DNA of 64,000 bases from Pseudomonadota bacterium. GTDB lineage: Bacteria; Pseudomonadota; Alphaproteobacteria; Reyranellales; Reyranellaceae. The first letter of the stretch is position 1. Each line of letters opens with the position of its first letter. The stretch is from the NCBI GenBank assembly GCA_018240745.1, contig JAFEFF010000187.1:62001-126000 (forward strand), in the 5' to 3' direction. The notes under the pieces were generated by a model, which ran no database searches, had not been told where the DNA came from, and was given only the letters and a program-made list of their open reading frames with translations. The translations under genes were made by a program, and so were the position numbers. This document shows positions 52,131 to 61,061 of this stretch, piece after piece.

Positions 52131-52202
52131 GGCTTGGAGACCGGGGCTTGCCGGCTCGGGCGGCCGCCTGACCGGATACTAGCGCGACGTCACCAGGGCA
52201 GA

Positions 52203-52589
52203 TCACGTCGTGCGGGCGGTTGTGGACGCGCTCAAACCGCCGCCTGTCTCGCGGGCTGGCGTTGCGGTCGACGGTATTCGCGGCTCCACGGGCACCTGCA
52301 GCCGCGAGGCGCCGGAGCGGATGGCGTCGAGCTGCTGATACAGGGGGCCGATCGAGGATTGGAGCGCATTGTGATCGCGCTTTTCACGCGCCAGGTCGGG
52401 CGTTGCATCCAGCAGCAGAATGGCAAAGAGAGGAGACAGCACCAGCGATACCAACAGGAAGCCGACGAAGGACCGCCCCTTTTGGCGAGCGACATCGGCA
52501 ATCAGCAGACTCGACGCGAGCCATGCAGCCCCCATCAGTATCGGGGCAAACCATTCCAGCGTGGAAATCAGCTCGTCGAACCCGGCCAT
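52203..52589 (-). CDS. Membrane protein of unknown function
   Basis: 128 residues from ATG 52589 (a GTG 12 bases earlier is also possible). Two membrane helices (about 14-34, 42-62) with KGRSFVGFLLVSLVLSPLFAILLL between and after. The cytosolic tail has a short helix (LAREKRDHNALQSSIGPLYQQLDAI) and a Ser/Thr/Pro-rich end. This organisation is seen in many small uncharacterised inner-membrane proteins. No box is visible directly upstream. Confidence 0.65.
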   Translation of the reverse strand: MAGFDELISTLEWFAPILMGAAWLASSLLIADVARQKGRSFVGFLLVSLVLSPLFAILLLDATPDLAREKRDHNALQSSIGPLYQQLDAIRSGASRLQVPVEPRIPSTATPARETGGGLSASTTARTT

Positions 52590-52904
52590 TTCTGCGTCCA
52601 CCTTTCCGCACTGTAGTCGCCAGATGACGCACGGCGCGCTTCGGCAAATATGACCACCACTGCGACAATGGAGACCCACGTTTGGACATACACGACCCGC
52701 CTCGACGCTGGACCATTGCCGCTCGTCTCATTCTCATCGGACCGTGGGCCCCTGGCCTGAGCGGAGCCGAAGGCTCCAGGGCCGCATCATGACTCATGGG
52801 CGGGCCTGGAGGCCCGCGGTCCGGAAGATCAAGATGCGCCACTGGAGGGGCGCGCTTGGGGCGCGCTCCCAGCCATAAGTCAGCCGGAACGGAATATGCG
52901 CTAG
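52590..52904. other. Intergenic region with hairpins, left of the insertion sequence
   Basis: No gene that I can support. It holds a 7-bp stem GCGGGCC/GGCCCGC around TGGA (52800-52817) and a direct repeat of GGGGCGCGCT (52847-52856 and 52858-52867). If the IS is removed, this stretch follows the metallo-beta-lactamase gene stop, so the hairpins may have been its terminator region. Confidence 0.5.
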
Positions 52905-54358
52905 GAGCTTGTCTGAGTAGTCGGTTGCATTGAAGAGCAGAGTTTGATTCCTTGGGTGGCGATGAGCAAACAGTTTCGCCCCTGGAAGATCGATGACGTG
53001 CAGCTTCTCCCGCCGAGCGTGCAGGACTACGTGCCTGCTGATCACCTTTCGCGGCTGATCGTATCGCTGGTCAGGGAAAGCCTTGACCTTTCAGAGATCG
53101 TCGGCAGCTACCCGAGCGGCCTGGGCCAGCCGCCGTTTGATCCTCGGCTGATGACGGGGTTGCTGCTGCATGGCTATGCGAGCGGCCTGTACTCGTCTCG
53201 GCGGCTGGCGCGGGCTTCGGTGGAGCGGGCGGACTTCATGATGATCGTGGCGGGCGATCCCCCGGACTTCCGCACGATCAGCGAGTTCCGGCGGCGGCAT
53301 TTGAAGGCGCTGGCGGGGCTGTTCGTGCAGGTCTTGAGGCTTGCCGAGAAGGCTGGTTTGGTGAAGCTGGGCCATGTTGCACTGGACGGCACGAAGATCC
53401 GGGCCAATGCGTCCAAGCACAAGGCGATGAGCTATGAGCGCATGAAGAAGCGGGAAGCCGAACTCAAGGCCGAGGTCGATCGCTGGCTCGAGGCGGCCGA
53501 GGCGGCCGACCGGGCGGAGGACAGGCTGTACGGCGACCGGCGCGGCGACGAGATGCCGGGCTGGGTAGCCGACAAGCGGAAGCGGCTCGCGAGGATCCGC
53601 CAGGCCAAGGCGGAGCTGGAGGCCGAGGCGCGGGCGGCGGCCGAGGCGGAGAAGAAGGCGCGGGCTGAGGCGCAGGACAGACGCAGGGCGGAAGGCAAGA
53701 CGGCCGGCAAGCCGGCGGCGCCGCCCAAAATGGAGCCCGACGGCAAGGCGCAACGCAACTTCAGCGATCCCGAGAGCCGCATCCTGAAGACCAAGGACGG
53801 CTACATCCAGGGCTACAACGCCCAGGCCGCCGTCGATGGCGCGGCCCAGATCATCGTGGCGCAGACGCTGACCAACAGCTCCAGCGATCAGGCGCAGCTG
53901 GTGCCGCTGCTCGAGGGGATCAGGAGCAATCTCGGCAGGAACCCCGACGAGGTGTCGGCCGATGCCGGCTACTGTTCGGACGCCAATCTGCGCAGCGTCA
54001 AAAGGCGGCGCATCGAAGGCTACATCGCCACCGGGCGACAGAAGCACGGTACCAGGTCCGCCACGGCCAAGAAGGCGTCCGCCCCCGGGTCGCTGATCGC
54101 CAGGATGAGCACCAGGCTCAAGCGCGCAGGCCATCGAAGTCGATACCGACTGCGAAAGCAGATCGTCGAGCCGGTATTCGGACAGATCAAACAGGCAAGA
54201 GGCTTCAGGCAGTTCCTGTTGCGCGGTATCGACAAAGTGAGAGCCGAATGGGCCCTCATCTGCACCGTTCACAACCTCACCAAGCTGGCGAGGGCCGCGT
54301 GATGCCCTCGCCTGACCTCAACAACCGCACCGTCCAACCTATCTGGACGGGCTCCTAG
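52901..54358 (+). mobile_element. IS1182-like insertion sequence with CTAG on both sides
   Basis: CTAG occurs at 52901-52904 and 54355-54358. Just inside are imperfect inverted repeats, GAGCTTGTCTGAGTAG at the left and GAGCCCGTCCAGATAG (reverse strand) at the right, 10 of 16 identical and all differences transitions. Inside is one intact transposase gene. The CTAG pair is best read as a 4-bp target duplication, giving an element of 1450 bp (52905-54354). Confidence 0.82.
52962..54302 (+). CDS. IS1182-family transposase
   Basis: 446 residues from ATG 52962. An N-terminal DUF772 domain (DHLSRLIVSLVRESLDLSEI, PRLMTGLLLHGYASGLYSSRRL) precedes a DDE nuclease fold. Candidate catalytic residues are D in HVALDGTKIRANAS, D in VSADAGYCSDAN, and E in IVEPVFGQIKQARGF. 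A 100-residue charged insertion (about 155-265, Ala/Glu/Lys/Arg) lies between the first two, as usual in this family. No frameshift or stop is visible, so the element may be active. Confidence 0.93.
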   Translation: MSKQFRPWKIDDVQLLPPSVQDYVPADHLSRLIVSLVRESLDLSEIVGSYPSGLGQPPFDPRLMTGLLLHGYASGLYSSRRLARASVERADFMMIVAGDPPDFRTISEFRRRHLKALAGLFVQVLRLAEKAGLVKLGHVALDGTKIRANASKHKAMSYERMKKREAELKAEVDRWLEAAEAADRAEDRLYGDRRGDEMPGWVADKRKRLARIRQAKAELEAEARAAAEAEKKARAEAQDRRRAEGKTAGKPAAPPKMEPDGKAQRNFSDPESRILKTKDGYIQGYNAQAAVDGAAQIIVAQTLTNSSSDQAQLVPLLEGIRSNLGRNPDEVSADAGYCSDANLRSVKRRRIEGYIATGRQKHGTRSATAKKASAPGSLIARMSTRLKRAGHRSRYRLRKQIVEPVFGQIKQARGFRQFLLRGIDKVRAEWALICTVHNLTKLARAA

Positions 54359-55260
54359 GACACCCGACCGCGCGCATTGTCGAAATCCCAGTCGAGCGCG
54401 AAGCGGTCGCCCTTCGCCTTGACGTAAACGGCATGCGGCGGCGCGAAGTGAGCCGGCATCAGGAGGGCGCCCTGCTCCGCGCAATCGCCGAGCAGGGTGT
54501 TGCGGGTCTTGCGCGCCAGATCGAGGTCGTCGCAGAAGCGGCTGTTCCATTTCCACAACGGCACCTGCACCGGGTTGTGCAGGGCGTCACCCGGGAAGAT
54601 CGCCCGCTTGCCGCGCGATTCGAGGTCGAGCCGGATCTGGCCCGGCGTGTGTCCGGGCGCCGGCTTGATCTTGAAGCAGCCGCACATCGCGTGCTCGCCC
54701 GCCACGAACTCGGCCTTCCTGGCCTCGACGATCGGCAGCACCGAGTCGTTGTAGGTGTTGACCTCGTACGGCACCGAATCGGGCCGCTTCGCCACCGCCG
54801 CCCAGTGATCGTGGTCGGTGCGCGACATCACGTACCTGGCGTTGGGGAAGGTCGGCACCCACTTGCCGTTCTCGAGCCTGGTGTTCCAGCCGACGTGATC
54901 GACGTGCAGGTGCGTGCACATCACGAAGTCGATCTCCTCGGGCTGCACCCCGGCCTCGCGCAGGCGGTCGAGATACGGGGTGTTCAGCATGTCGAAGCGC
55001 GGCATCCCCGGTCGTGGCTTGTGGTTGCCGCTGCAGCTGTCGATCAGCACGGTGTACTTGCCGGTGCGCACCAGCCAGGAGTGGATCGAGGTCATCAGCT
55101 TGCCGCTTTCCGGCTGGTAGTAGCCCGGCGCCAGCCAGTGCTGCTCGGCGGCAAAGGTGTCGGCGTCGAACTCGGGGAAGAAGTCCTTGGCCGGAAAGCC
55201 CGGCCCCATCTGCTCCTCGATGCGCATGACGCGAACGTCGCCGATGTGACGGTCCTGCAT
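54355..55260 (-). CDS. Metallo-beta-lactamase fold hydrolase
   Basis: 301 residues from ATG 55260 with GGGAGG 5-10 bases upstream. The metal motif THLHVDHVGW gives H-x-H-x-D-H; further ligands are in PAPGHTPGQ, FPGDALHNP and MPAHFAPPH. It resembles the quorum-quenching lactonase/AttM-like and related hydrolase branch, but the substrate is open. The TAG stop lies in the CTAG next to the insertion sequence; the target duplication would have kept the stop, so the product is probably full length. Confidence 0.9.
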   Translation of the reverse strand: MQDRHIGDVRVMRIEEQMGPGFPAKDFFPEFDADTFAAEQHWLAPGYYQPESGKLMTSIHSWLVRTGKYTVLIDSCSGNHKPRPGMPRFDMLNTPYLDRLREAGVQPEEIDFVMCTHLHVDHVGWNTRLENGKWVPTFPNARYVMSRTDHDHWAAVAKRPDSVPYEVNTYNDSVLPIVEARKAEFVAGEHAMCGCFKIKPAPGHTPGQIRLDLESRGKRAIFPGDALHNPVQVPLWKWNSRFCDDLDLARKTRNTLLGDCAEQGALLMPAHFAPPHAVYVKAKGDRFALDWDFDNARGRVS

Positions 55261-55346
55261 TGCTTCCTCCCTTTCTTCCGACACCGCATCATGCTGACCC
55301 GTTGTCGGGTTGCGCAACAACCCAGTATTCGTATTAATGATCAGGC

Positions 55347-55655
55347 ATGGAAAGCTCATCAGACCCCATTGAGAAAGCCTTCTGTCGTCTCCGGACACCC
55401 TTCGCTTTTCCTTTTGGAGGTCGCCATCTGGTGGTCGCGTGCCTCGTTCGTGAGGCGGATTGGAGACCGACCAGGGCAGCTTGGTGGAAAGGGAAAGAGG
55501 CGTGCGTTATCGGCGCCGATACGGATGGCAATTTCTTTCCGCGTCACTGCGATGGGAGCGTTCGATATTGGGAGCACAAAGCACAGGCCGACGTTGTAGT
55601 CGCCCGGAGCGTCCGTGAGTTTCTTGGCAAGCTTGTGGACGACTATACGCCCTAG
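55347..55655 (+). CDS. Small hypothetical protein
   Basis: 102 residues. The C-terminal half DTDGNFFPRHCDGSVRYWEHK and SVREFLGKLVDD resembles the end of SMI1/KNR4-like (immunity-type) domains, where an acidic-aromatic strand is followed by a helix. The N-terminus is not recognisable and no ribosome binding site is seen. The local base composition is less GC-rich than its neighbours. It is divergent from the lactamase gene and convergent with the GNAT gene (stops overlap by four bases). Confidence 0.5.
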   Translation: MESSSDPIEKAFCRLRTPFAFPFGGRHLVVACLVREADWRPTRAAWWKGKEACVIGADTDGNFFPRHCDGSVRYWEHKAQADVVVARSVREFLGKLVDDYTP

Positions 55656-56095
55656 AGTTTTTTCCCCCAGTGCACGAAGCCCGCTCTACCCAATCGGCCG
55701 AGGCCGGACAGCGTCGTGGTGGGCGTCGGCACGTAGGGACGGTAGCCCTCGGCGATCAGGTTGCGCATCGAGGCGGCGCCGTCGGCGTCGGTGTAGGTGA
55801 CGGCCTTCCGGAGGCCCTGCTCGCGCATCTCGGCCTCGCGCAGGCGCAGCATCTCGCGCTGCAGGCCGCGACCGCGCCAGTCGGGCATCACCCCGCCGCG
55901 ATAGTGGAAGCCGACCGACTCGTCGTGCTCGACGACCTTCCAGGCGCAGTAGGCCGCCGGCCGGTCGCCATCCCAGCCGATGAACCAGTTCGCGCCGGCG
56001 AACTCCGCCGGTGCGTCGATCGGGAAGCAGACGACATCCATCTGCGCAATCAGCGCCGCGTCCTCGCGCGAGAGGGCGCGGCGGAAGGCGATCAC
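55652..56095 (-). CDS. GNAT-family N-acetyltransferase
   Basis: 147 residues from a GTG at 56095 that overlaps the preceding stop (GTGA). The acetyl-CoA site is YRGGVMPDWRGRGLQREMLR (R/Q-x-x-G-x-G/A type), and the C-terminal strand has RKAVTYTDADGAASMRNLIAEGY with the alpha-4 Asn. A single GNAT domain, substrate unknown. It is translationally coupled to the ferritin-like gene. Confidence 0.88.
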   Translation of the reverse strand: MIAFRRALSREDAALIAQMDVVCFPIDAPAEFAGANWFIGWDGDRPAAYCAWKVVEHDESVGFHYRGGVMPDWRGRGLQREMLRLREAEMREQGLRKAVTYTDADGAASMRNLIAEGYRPYVPTPTTTLSGLGRLGRAGFVHWGKKL

Positions 56096-56583
56096 CCGCC
56101 GGCCTTCAAGGCCTCGTTGGTGCGGGCGATGTTGACCTCGTGGCTCTGCAGCATCTCGGTAAGGTCGCGGTGCAGGCTGTCGTCGCGCACCTTGGGAAGC
56201 ATCTCGCGCAGCTTCTTGACCACCCAGCCCTGGCCGCGATTGAGGAAGGCCATGCGCTCGGCCAGGCTCTCGATCGCCAGCGCCTTCTCCCGGAACGCCC
56301 CGATCCTGGTCGAGGCCGGCACGCCCAGCGCCTTGAGCTGCTTCAGCAGCATGGCGCACCAGCGCGCCTCGTCGTGATGAACGTCGTGCAGCAGGTCGGC
56401 GAACCTGGTGCCCGCCGCCGCCTGGCCGCTCTTCAGCGCCACGCCGGTGCCGGCACGCTCGGCCTCGAGCAGCTCGTTCAGGAACGCCGCCAGCTCGTCC
56501 CTGGTGGCGTAGCCCATGTAGGCATCGTCGGCCTCGTGCGCGAGACAGGCAGGTGAGCTCGGTTCGGGGCGGTCGGCGGACAT
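56092..56583 (-). CDS. Ferritin-like helical protein (DUF6306-type)
   Basis: 163 residues from ATG 56583 with GGGAGG upstream. Four helices: ELAAFLNELLEAERAGTGVAL, RFADLLHDVHHDEARWCAMLLKQLKAL, GAFREKALAIESLAERMAFLN, and RDDSLHRDLTEMLQSHEVNIARTNEAL. The Glu and His in the first, second and fourth helices (E-R-A, H-D-x-x-H-x-E, H-E-x-N) fit a di-iron or ferritin-like bundle. Function unknown. It is the first of a two-gene unit with the acetyltransferase. Confidence 0.78.
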   Translation of the reverse strand: MSADRPEPSSPACLAHEADDAYMGYATRDELAAFLNELLEAERAGTGVALKSGQAAAGTRFADLLHDVHHDEARWCAMLLKQLKALGVPASTRIGAFREKALAIESLAERMAFLNRGQGWVVKKLREMLPKVRDDSLHRDLTEMLQSHEVNIARTNEALKAGG

Positions 56584-56674
56584 GAAGGCCTCCCTTTTTC
56601 TCACGATTGGTTATCGCTCGAAACGTGGTCCCTTGCGGCTCGTACCGCAAGGGGCTATTGCGACATGCCGGCAT

Positions 56675-56700
56675 GTGTATAATGCCCGTTGTCCATACAC
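56675..56700 (+). promoter_or_regulatory. vapBC promoter and likely autoregulatory operator
   Basis: GTGTAT (56675-56680) and ATACAC (56695-56700) form inverted arms 14 bases apart. A TATAAT -10-like hexamer (56678-56683) overlaps the left arm, and a 12-bp palindrome CATGCCGGCATG (56663-56674) abuts it. VapBC complexes bind such repeats to repress themselves. It ends 12 bases before the vapB ATG. Confidence 0.6.
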
Positions 56701-56712
56701 ATCCGCGAACCC

Positions 56713-56916
56713 ATGCGAACCAACATCGAGATCGACGACAAGCTGATGGCCGAGGCCCAGAAGCTATCCGGGCTTGCCACCAAGAAGCAGACCGTCGAAG
56801 AAGCCTTGCGCCTCCTGGTGCGGTTGCGCCGTCAACGCGAGGTCGATGCCGCGTTCGGCCGGTATCGGTGGAAGGGTAATCTGGCGCAGAGCCGCACCGG
56901 CCGCGGTACGCGGTGA
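56713..56916 (+). CDS. vapB: Type II antitoxin VapB
   Basis: 67 residues from ATG 56713. MRTNIEIDDKLMAEAQKLSG and KKQTVEEALRLLVRLRRQ form the ribbon-helix-helix domain of the VapB (DUF2191) group. The C-terminal half, after residue 45, is the toxin-wrapping segment (FGRYRWKGNL). Its stop overlaps the vapC GTG by four bases. Confidence 0.92.
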   Translation: MRTNIEIDDKLMAEAQKLSGLATKKQTVEEALRLLVRLRRQREVDAAFGRYRWKGNLAQSRTGRGTR

Positions 56917-57304
56917 TCGTCGTCGACAGCAGCGTCTGGATCGACTTCCTGAACGGCAAGGACGTGCCGCACGTTCGGCGATTGCGCGCCGCCCTGGGCG
57001 TCGAGGAGATCGCCGTCGGCGACCTGATGCTCTGCGAGGTCCTGCAGGGGCTGGACAGCGAGCGCGACGCGCGGGACGTCGAGGCCCTTCTGCGCCGCTT
57101 CCAAGTCGTGCCGATGGCCGGCGATGCCATCGCCGTCTCAGCGGCACGCAACTACCGCACTCTGCGACGCCTGGGCATCACCGTCCGCAAGACCCTCGAT
57201 CTGCTGATCGGCACCTGGTGCATCGAGAACCGGATGGCGCTGCTGCACAATGACAGTGACTTCCGTCCGATGGCCCGTCATCTCGGGCTGGTTCAGGTTA
57301 CCGC

Positions 57305-57308
<4 letters not shown>
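56913..57308 (+). CDS. vapC: Type II toxin VapC, PIN-domain ribonuclease
   Basis: 131 residues from GTG 56913. PIN acidic residues are visible: D5 (VVDSSVWIDF), the Glu in LMLCEVLQGL, D in TLDLLIGTWCIE and D in LLHNDSDFRPMA. VapC toxins cut tRNA or rRNA when VapB is lost. The stop overlaps the convergent acyl-CoA dehydrogenase stop by four bases. Confidence 0.93.
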
Positions 57309-59092
<1,784 letters not shown>

Positions 59093-59111
59093 GGCCTCCT
59101 CCTCGATCTCT

Positions 59112-59561
59112 CTAGTCGTCGCCTTCGGGATCGACGCCGCGCTGCTTGAGCTCGGCGGTGACCTGGGTTTCGACTTCCCTGAACTCGTTGATGTGGGCGT
59201 CGAGGTCGCGACGCTTGCGTTCCAGGTCGCTGATGTGCAGCCGGCTGCGGCGCAGCAGCTCGCGGAGCTGCTGCACGCCGGTGCGGTCGACCTGGTAGAG
59301 ATCGAGCAGCTCCTTGATCTCGGCGAGCGAGAAGCCGAGCCGCTTGCCGCGCAGGATCCAGCCGAGCCGCGTGCGGTCGTGCGCGCTGTAGAGCCGGGTC
59401 AGGCCCTGGCGACGCGGCTTGATCAGCTCCTCGTCCTCATAGAAGCGCATGGTGCGCGCCGTGATGCCGAACTCGCGGGCCAGTTCGGCGATGCTGTAGA
59501 TGCGCCCGGAGTCGCGCGGTGCGGTGCTTTTGGCCGGAGTGGCCGAGGGAGCGACAGGCAT
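59112..59561 (-). CDS. MerR-family transcriptional regulator (LiuR-like)
   Basis: 149 residues. The winged helix at about 20-88 has YSIAELAREFGITARTMRFYEDEELIKPRRQGLTRLYS, followed by the dimer coiled coil (VQQLRELLRRSRLHISDLERKRRDLDAHI). No Cys ligands are present, so it is not a metal sensor. The same type of regulator (LiuR) controls acyl-CoA dehydrogenase and branched-chain acyl catabolism genes through TTTACGTAAA-type sites, and such a site lies 14 bases before its ATG. Confidence 0.9.
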   Translation of the reverse strand: MPVAPSATPAKSTAPRDSGRIYSIAELAREFGITARTMRFYEDEELIKPRRQGLTRLYSAHDRTRLGWILRGKRLGFSLAEIKELLDLYQVDRTGVQQLRELLRRSRLHISDLERKRRDLDAHINEFREVETQVTAELKQRGVDPEGDD

Positions 59562-59574
59562 GGAAGTCTCATAG

Positions 59575-59616
59575 TTGACGTTTACGTAAACGTCAATGAG
59601 GCTTTACGTAAACGGA
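59575..59616 (-). promoter_or_regulatory. Operator: 22-bp perfect palindrome plus a second partial copy
   Basis: 59575-59596 is a perfect 22-bp palindrome, arms TTGACGTTTAC and GTAAACGTCAA. A further TTTACGTAAACG at 59603-59614 repeats its core 22 bp away. Both lie just upstream of the MerR gene, as expected for autoregulation. Confidence 0.8.
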
Positions 59617-59761
59617 AACGGCTCGCCAACTAACCCGTTGCCACAGCCCGGCGCGTCGCCCATGCCCGTCGAGCTGCCGCTCCTGCTCGCGGCGCTCACG
59701 CTGCCTCCGCGCCAGCGTCCTTGATGCGCGGCTTGTGATCAGGCCCCCGGCAACAAGACCG

Positions 59762-61006
59762 TCAGATCACCTTCGCCTGCCGCATCTCCTTGACCTCGTC
59801 GGGCGTGCAGCCGAGCCACTCGCCGTAGATCGCCTCGCAATCCCCGCCGAGGACCGGCGACGGCTTCAGCGCAACCTTGGTGTCGGACATGCGCAGCGGC
59901 CAGCCCGGGACGGTGACCTTCCCGCGCACCGGATGGTCGATCACCTGCATCATGCCGCGCGCGTGCAGGTCGGGGTCGTGCAGCAGTTCCAGCGTCGTCT
60001 TGACGGCGCCGCACGGCACGCCGGCGCCGGCGATCACTCTCATCACCTCGTCCTTGCTGCGCTTCGACGTCCATTCGGTGATGACGCCGTCGACGAAGTC
60101 CTTGTGCTGGAAGCGCGTGGGACCGTCGACCATGCGCGGATCGTCAGCCAGGTCCTCGCGGCCGATCGCCTTCAGCAGCCGTTTCCAATGCTCGCCGTTG
60201 CCCCGCGAGGCGAAGATGTAGCACCAGTCGTCGAGCCCGCCGGGCGCGCACTTGTAGAGGCCGCCCGGCGCGGTGCCGATGACGCCGTTGCCGCCGCGCG
60301 GCAGCTGGTCCTCGCGCGCCGCCTGGCGGCTCATCGGCGTGCGGCAGTAGTTCAGCATGGCGTCGCGCATGGCGATCTGGATGTGCTGGCCGTGCCCGGT
60401 CGCCATCCGCTGGTAGAGCGCGCCGAGGATGCCGATGGTCATCAGCATGCCGGTGCCGGTGTCGCCGATGGTCGGGCCCGGTCGGACCGGCGGCTCGTCG
60501 GGATGGCCGTTGACGCCCATCGTGCCGCCCATCGCCTGGGCGATCATGTCGAACGACAGGTAGTTGGCGTGGGGGCTCTCGGGCGCGAAGCCCTTGACCT
60601 GGGCGAAGATCAGCCGCGGGTTGAGCGCGCTCAGCCGCGGCCAGTCGAAGCCGAGCCGGGCGAAGGTGCCGGGCGCCATGTTCTCGATCAGCACGTCGGC
60701 CTTGGCGATCATGCGCCGCAGCAGCGCCTTGCCCTCCTCGCTCTTGAGGTTGCAGGTCACGCTGCGCTTGTTGAGATTGTAGTAGATGAAGTAGTGCGAA
60801 TCGGCGTCGGCGCGGTCGGTCATGCCCCAGCGCCCGGGCTCGCCCTTGTTCGGCTCCTCGACCTTGACGACGTCGGCGCCGAGCCAGGCCAGGGCCTCGG
60901 TACAGGACGGTCCCGCCTCGAACTGGGTGAGGTCGAGCACCTTGATGCCCTTGAGCGCCGGCTGGGTTGCCGTCGCGACGCCTGGCTGCATGACCTGATC
61001 CTGCAT
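59762..61006 (-). CDS. CaiB/BaiF-family CoA-transferase (formyl-CoA transferase-like)
   Basis: 414 residues from ATG 61006 with GGGAGGG 6-12 bases upstream. Family III motifs are LKGIKVLDLTQFEAGP, WLGADVVKVEEPNKGEPGR, LNKRSVTCNLKSEEGKAL and ADVLIENMAPG. GPTIGDTGTGM holds D181 at the place of the catalytic Asp of formyl-CoA transferase. It moves CoA between acyl-CoA and a carboxylic acid. It follows the 2-hydroxyacyl-CoA lyase gene by 55 bp, which suggests it makes or recycles that enzyme's CoA substrate or the formyl-CoA product. Confidence 0.9.
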   Translation of the reverse strand: MQDQVMQPGVATATQPALKGIKVLDLTQFEAGPSCTEALAWLGADVVKVEEPNKGEPGRWGMTDRADADSHYFIYYNLNKRSVTCNLKSEEGKALLRRMIAKADVLIENMAPGTFARLGFDWPRLSALNPRLIFAQVKGFAPESPHANYLSFDMIAQAMGGTMGVNGHPDEPPVRPGPTIGDTGTGMLMTIGILGALYQRMATGHGQHIQIAMRDAMLNYCRTPMSRQAAREDQLPRGGNGVIGTAPGGLYKCAPGGLDDWCYIFASRGNGEHWKRLLKAIGREDLADDPRMVDGPTRFQHKDFVDGVITEWTSKRSKDEVMRVIAGAGVPCGAVKTTLELLHDPDLHARGMMQVIDHPVRGKVTVPGWPLRMSDTKVALKPSPVLGGDCEAIYGEWLGCTPDEVKEMRQAKVI

Positions 61007-61061
61007 GGCAATCCCTCCCGTCAGGGGACTTGTGTGCGTTTCACTCCATCAGCCGTGCCCA

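Noticed and set aside
52800..52867. Hairpin and GGGGCGCGCT direct repeat left of the insertion sequence as a new mobile or regulatory element
   Set aside because: The stem is only 7 bp and the repeat 10 bp, with no terminal repeats or gene. A terminator-type or background GC structure explains it.
54355..55260. Metallo-beta-lactamase gene truncated by the insertion sequence
   Set aside because: The stop TAG is part of the CTAG target. Removing the element restores the same stop, so truncation is not supported.
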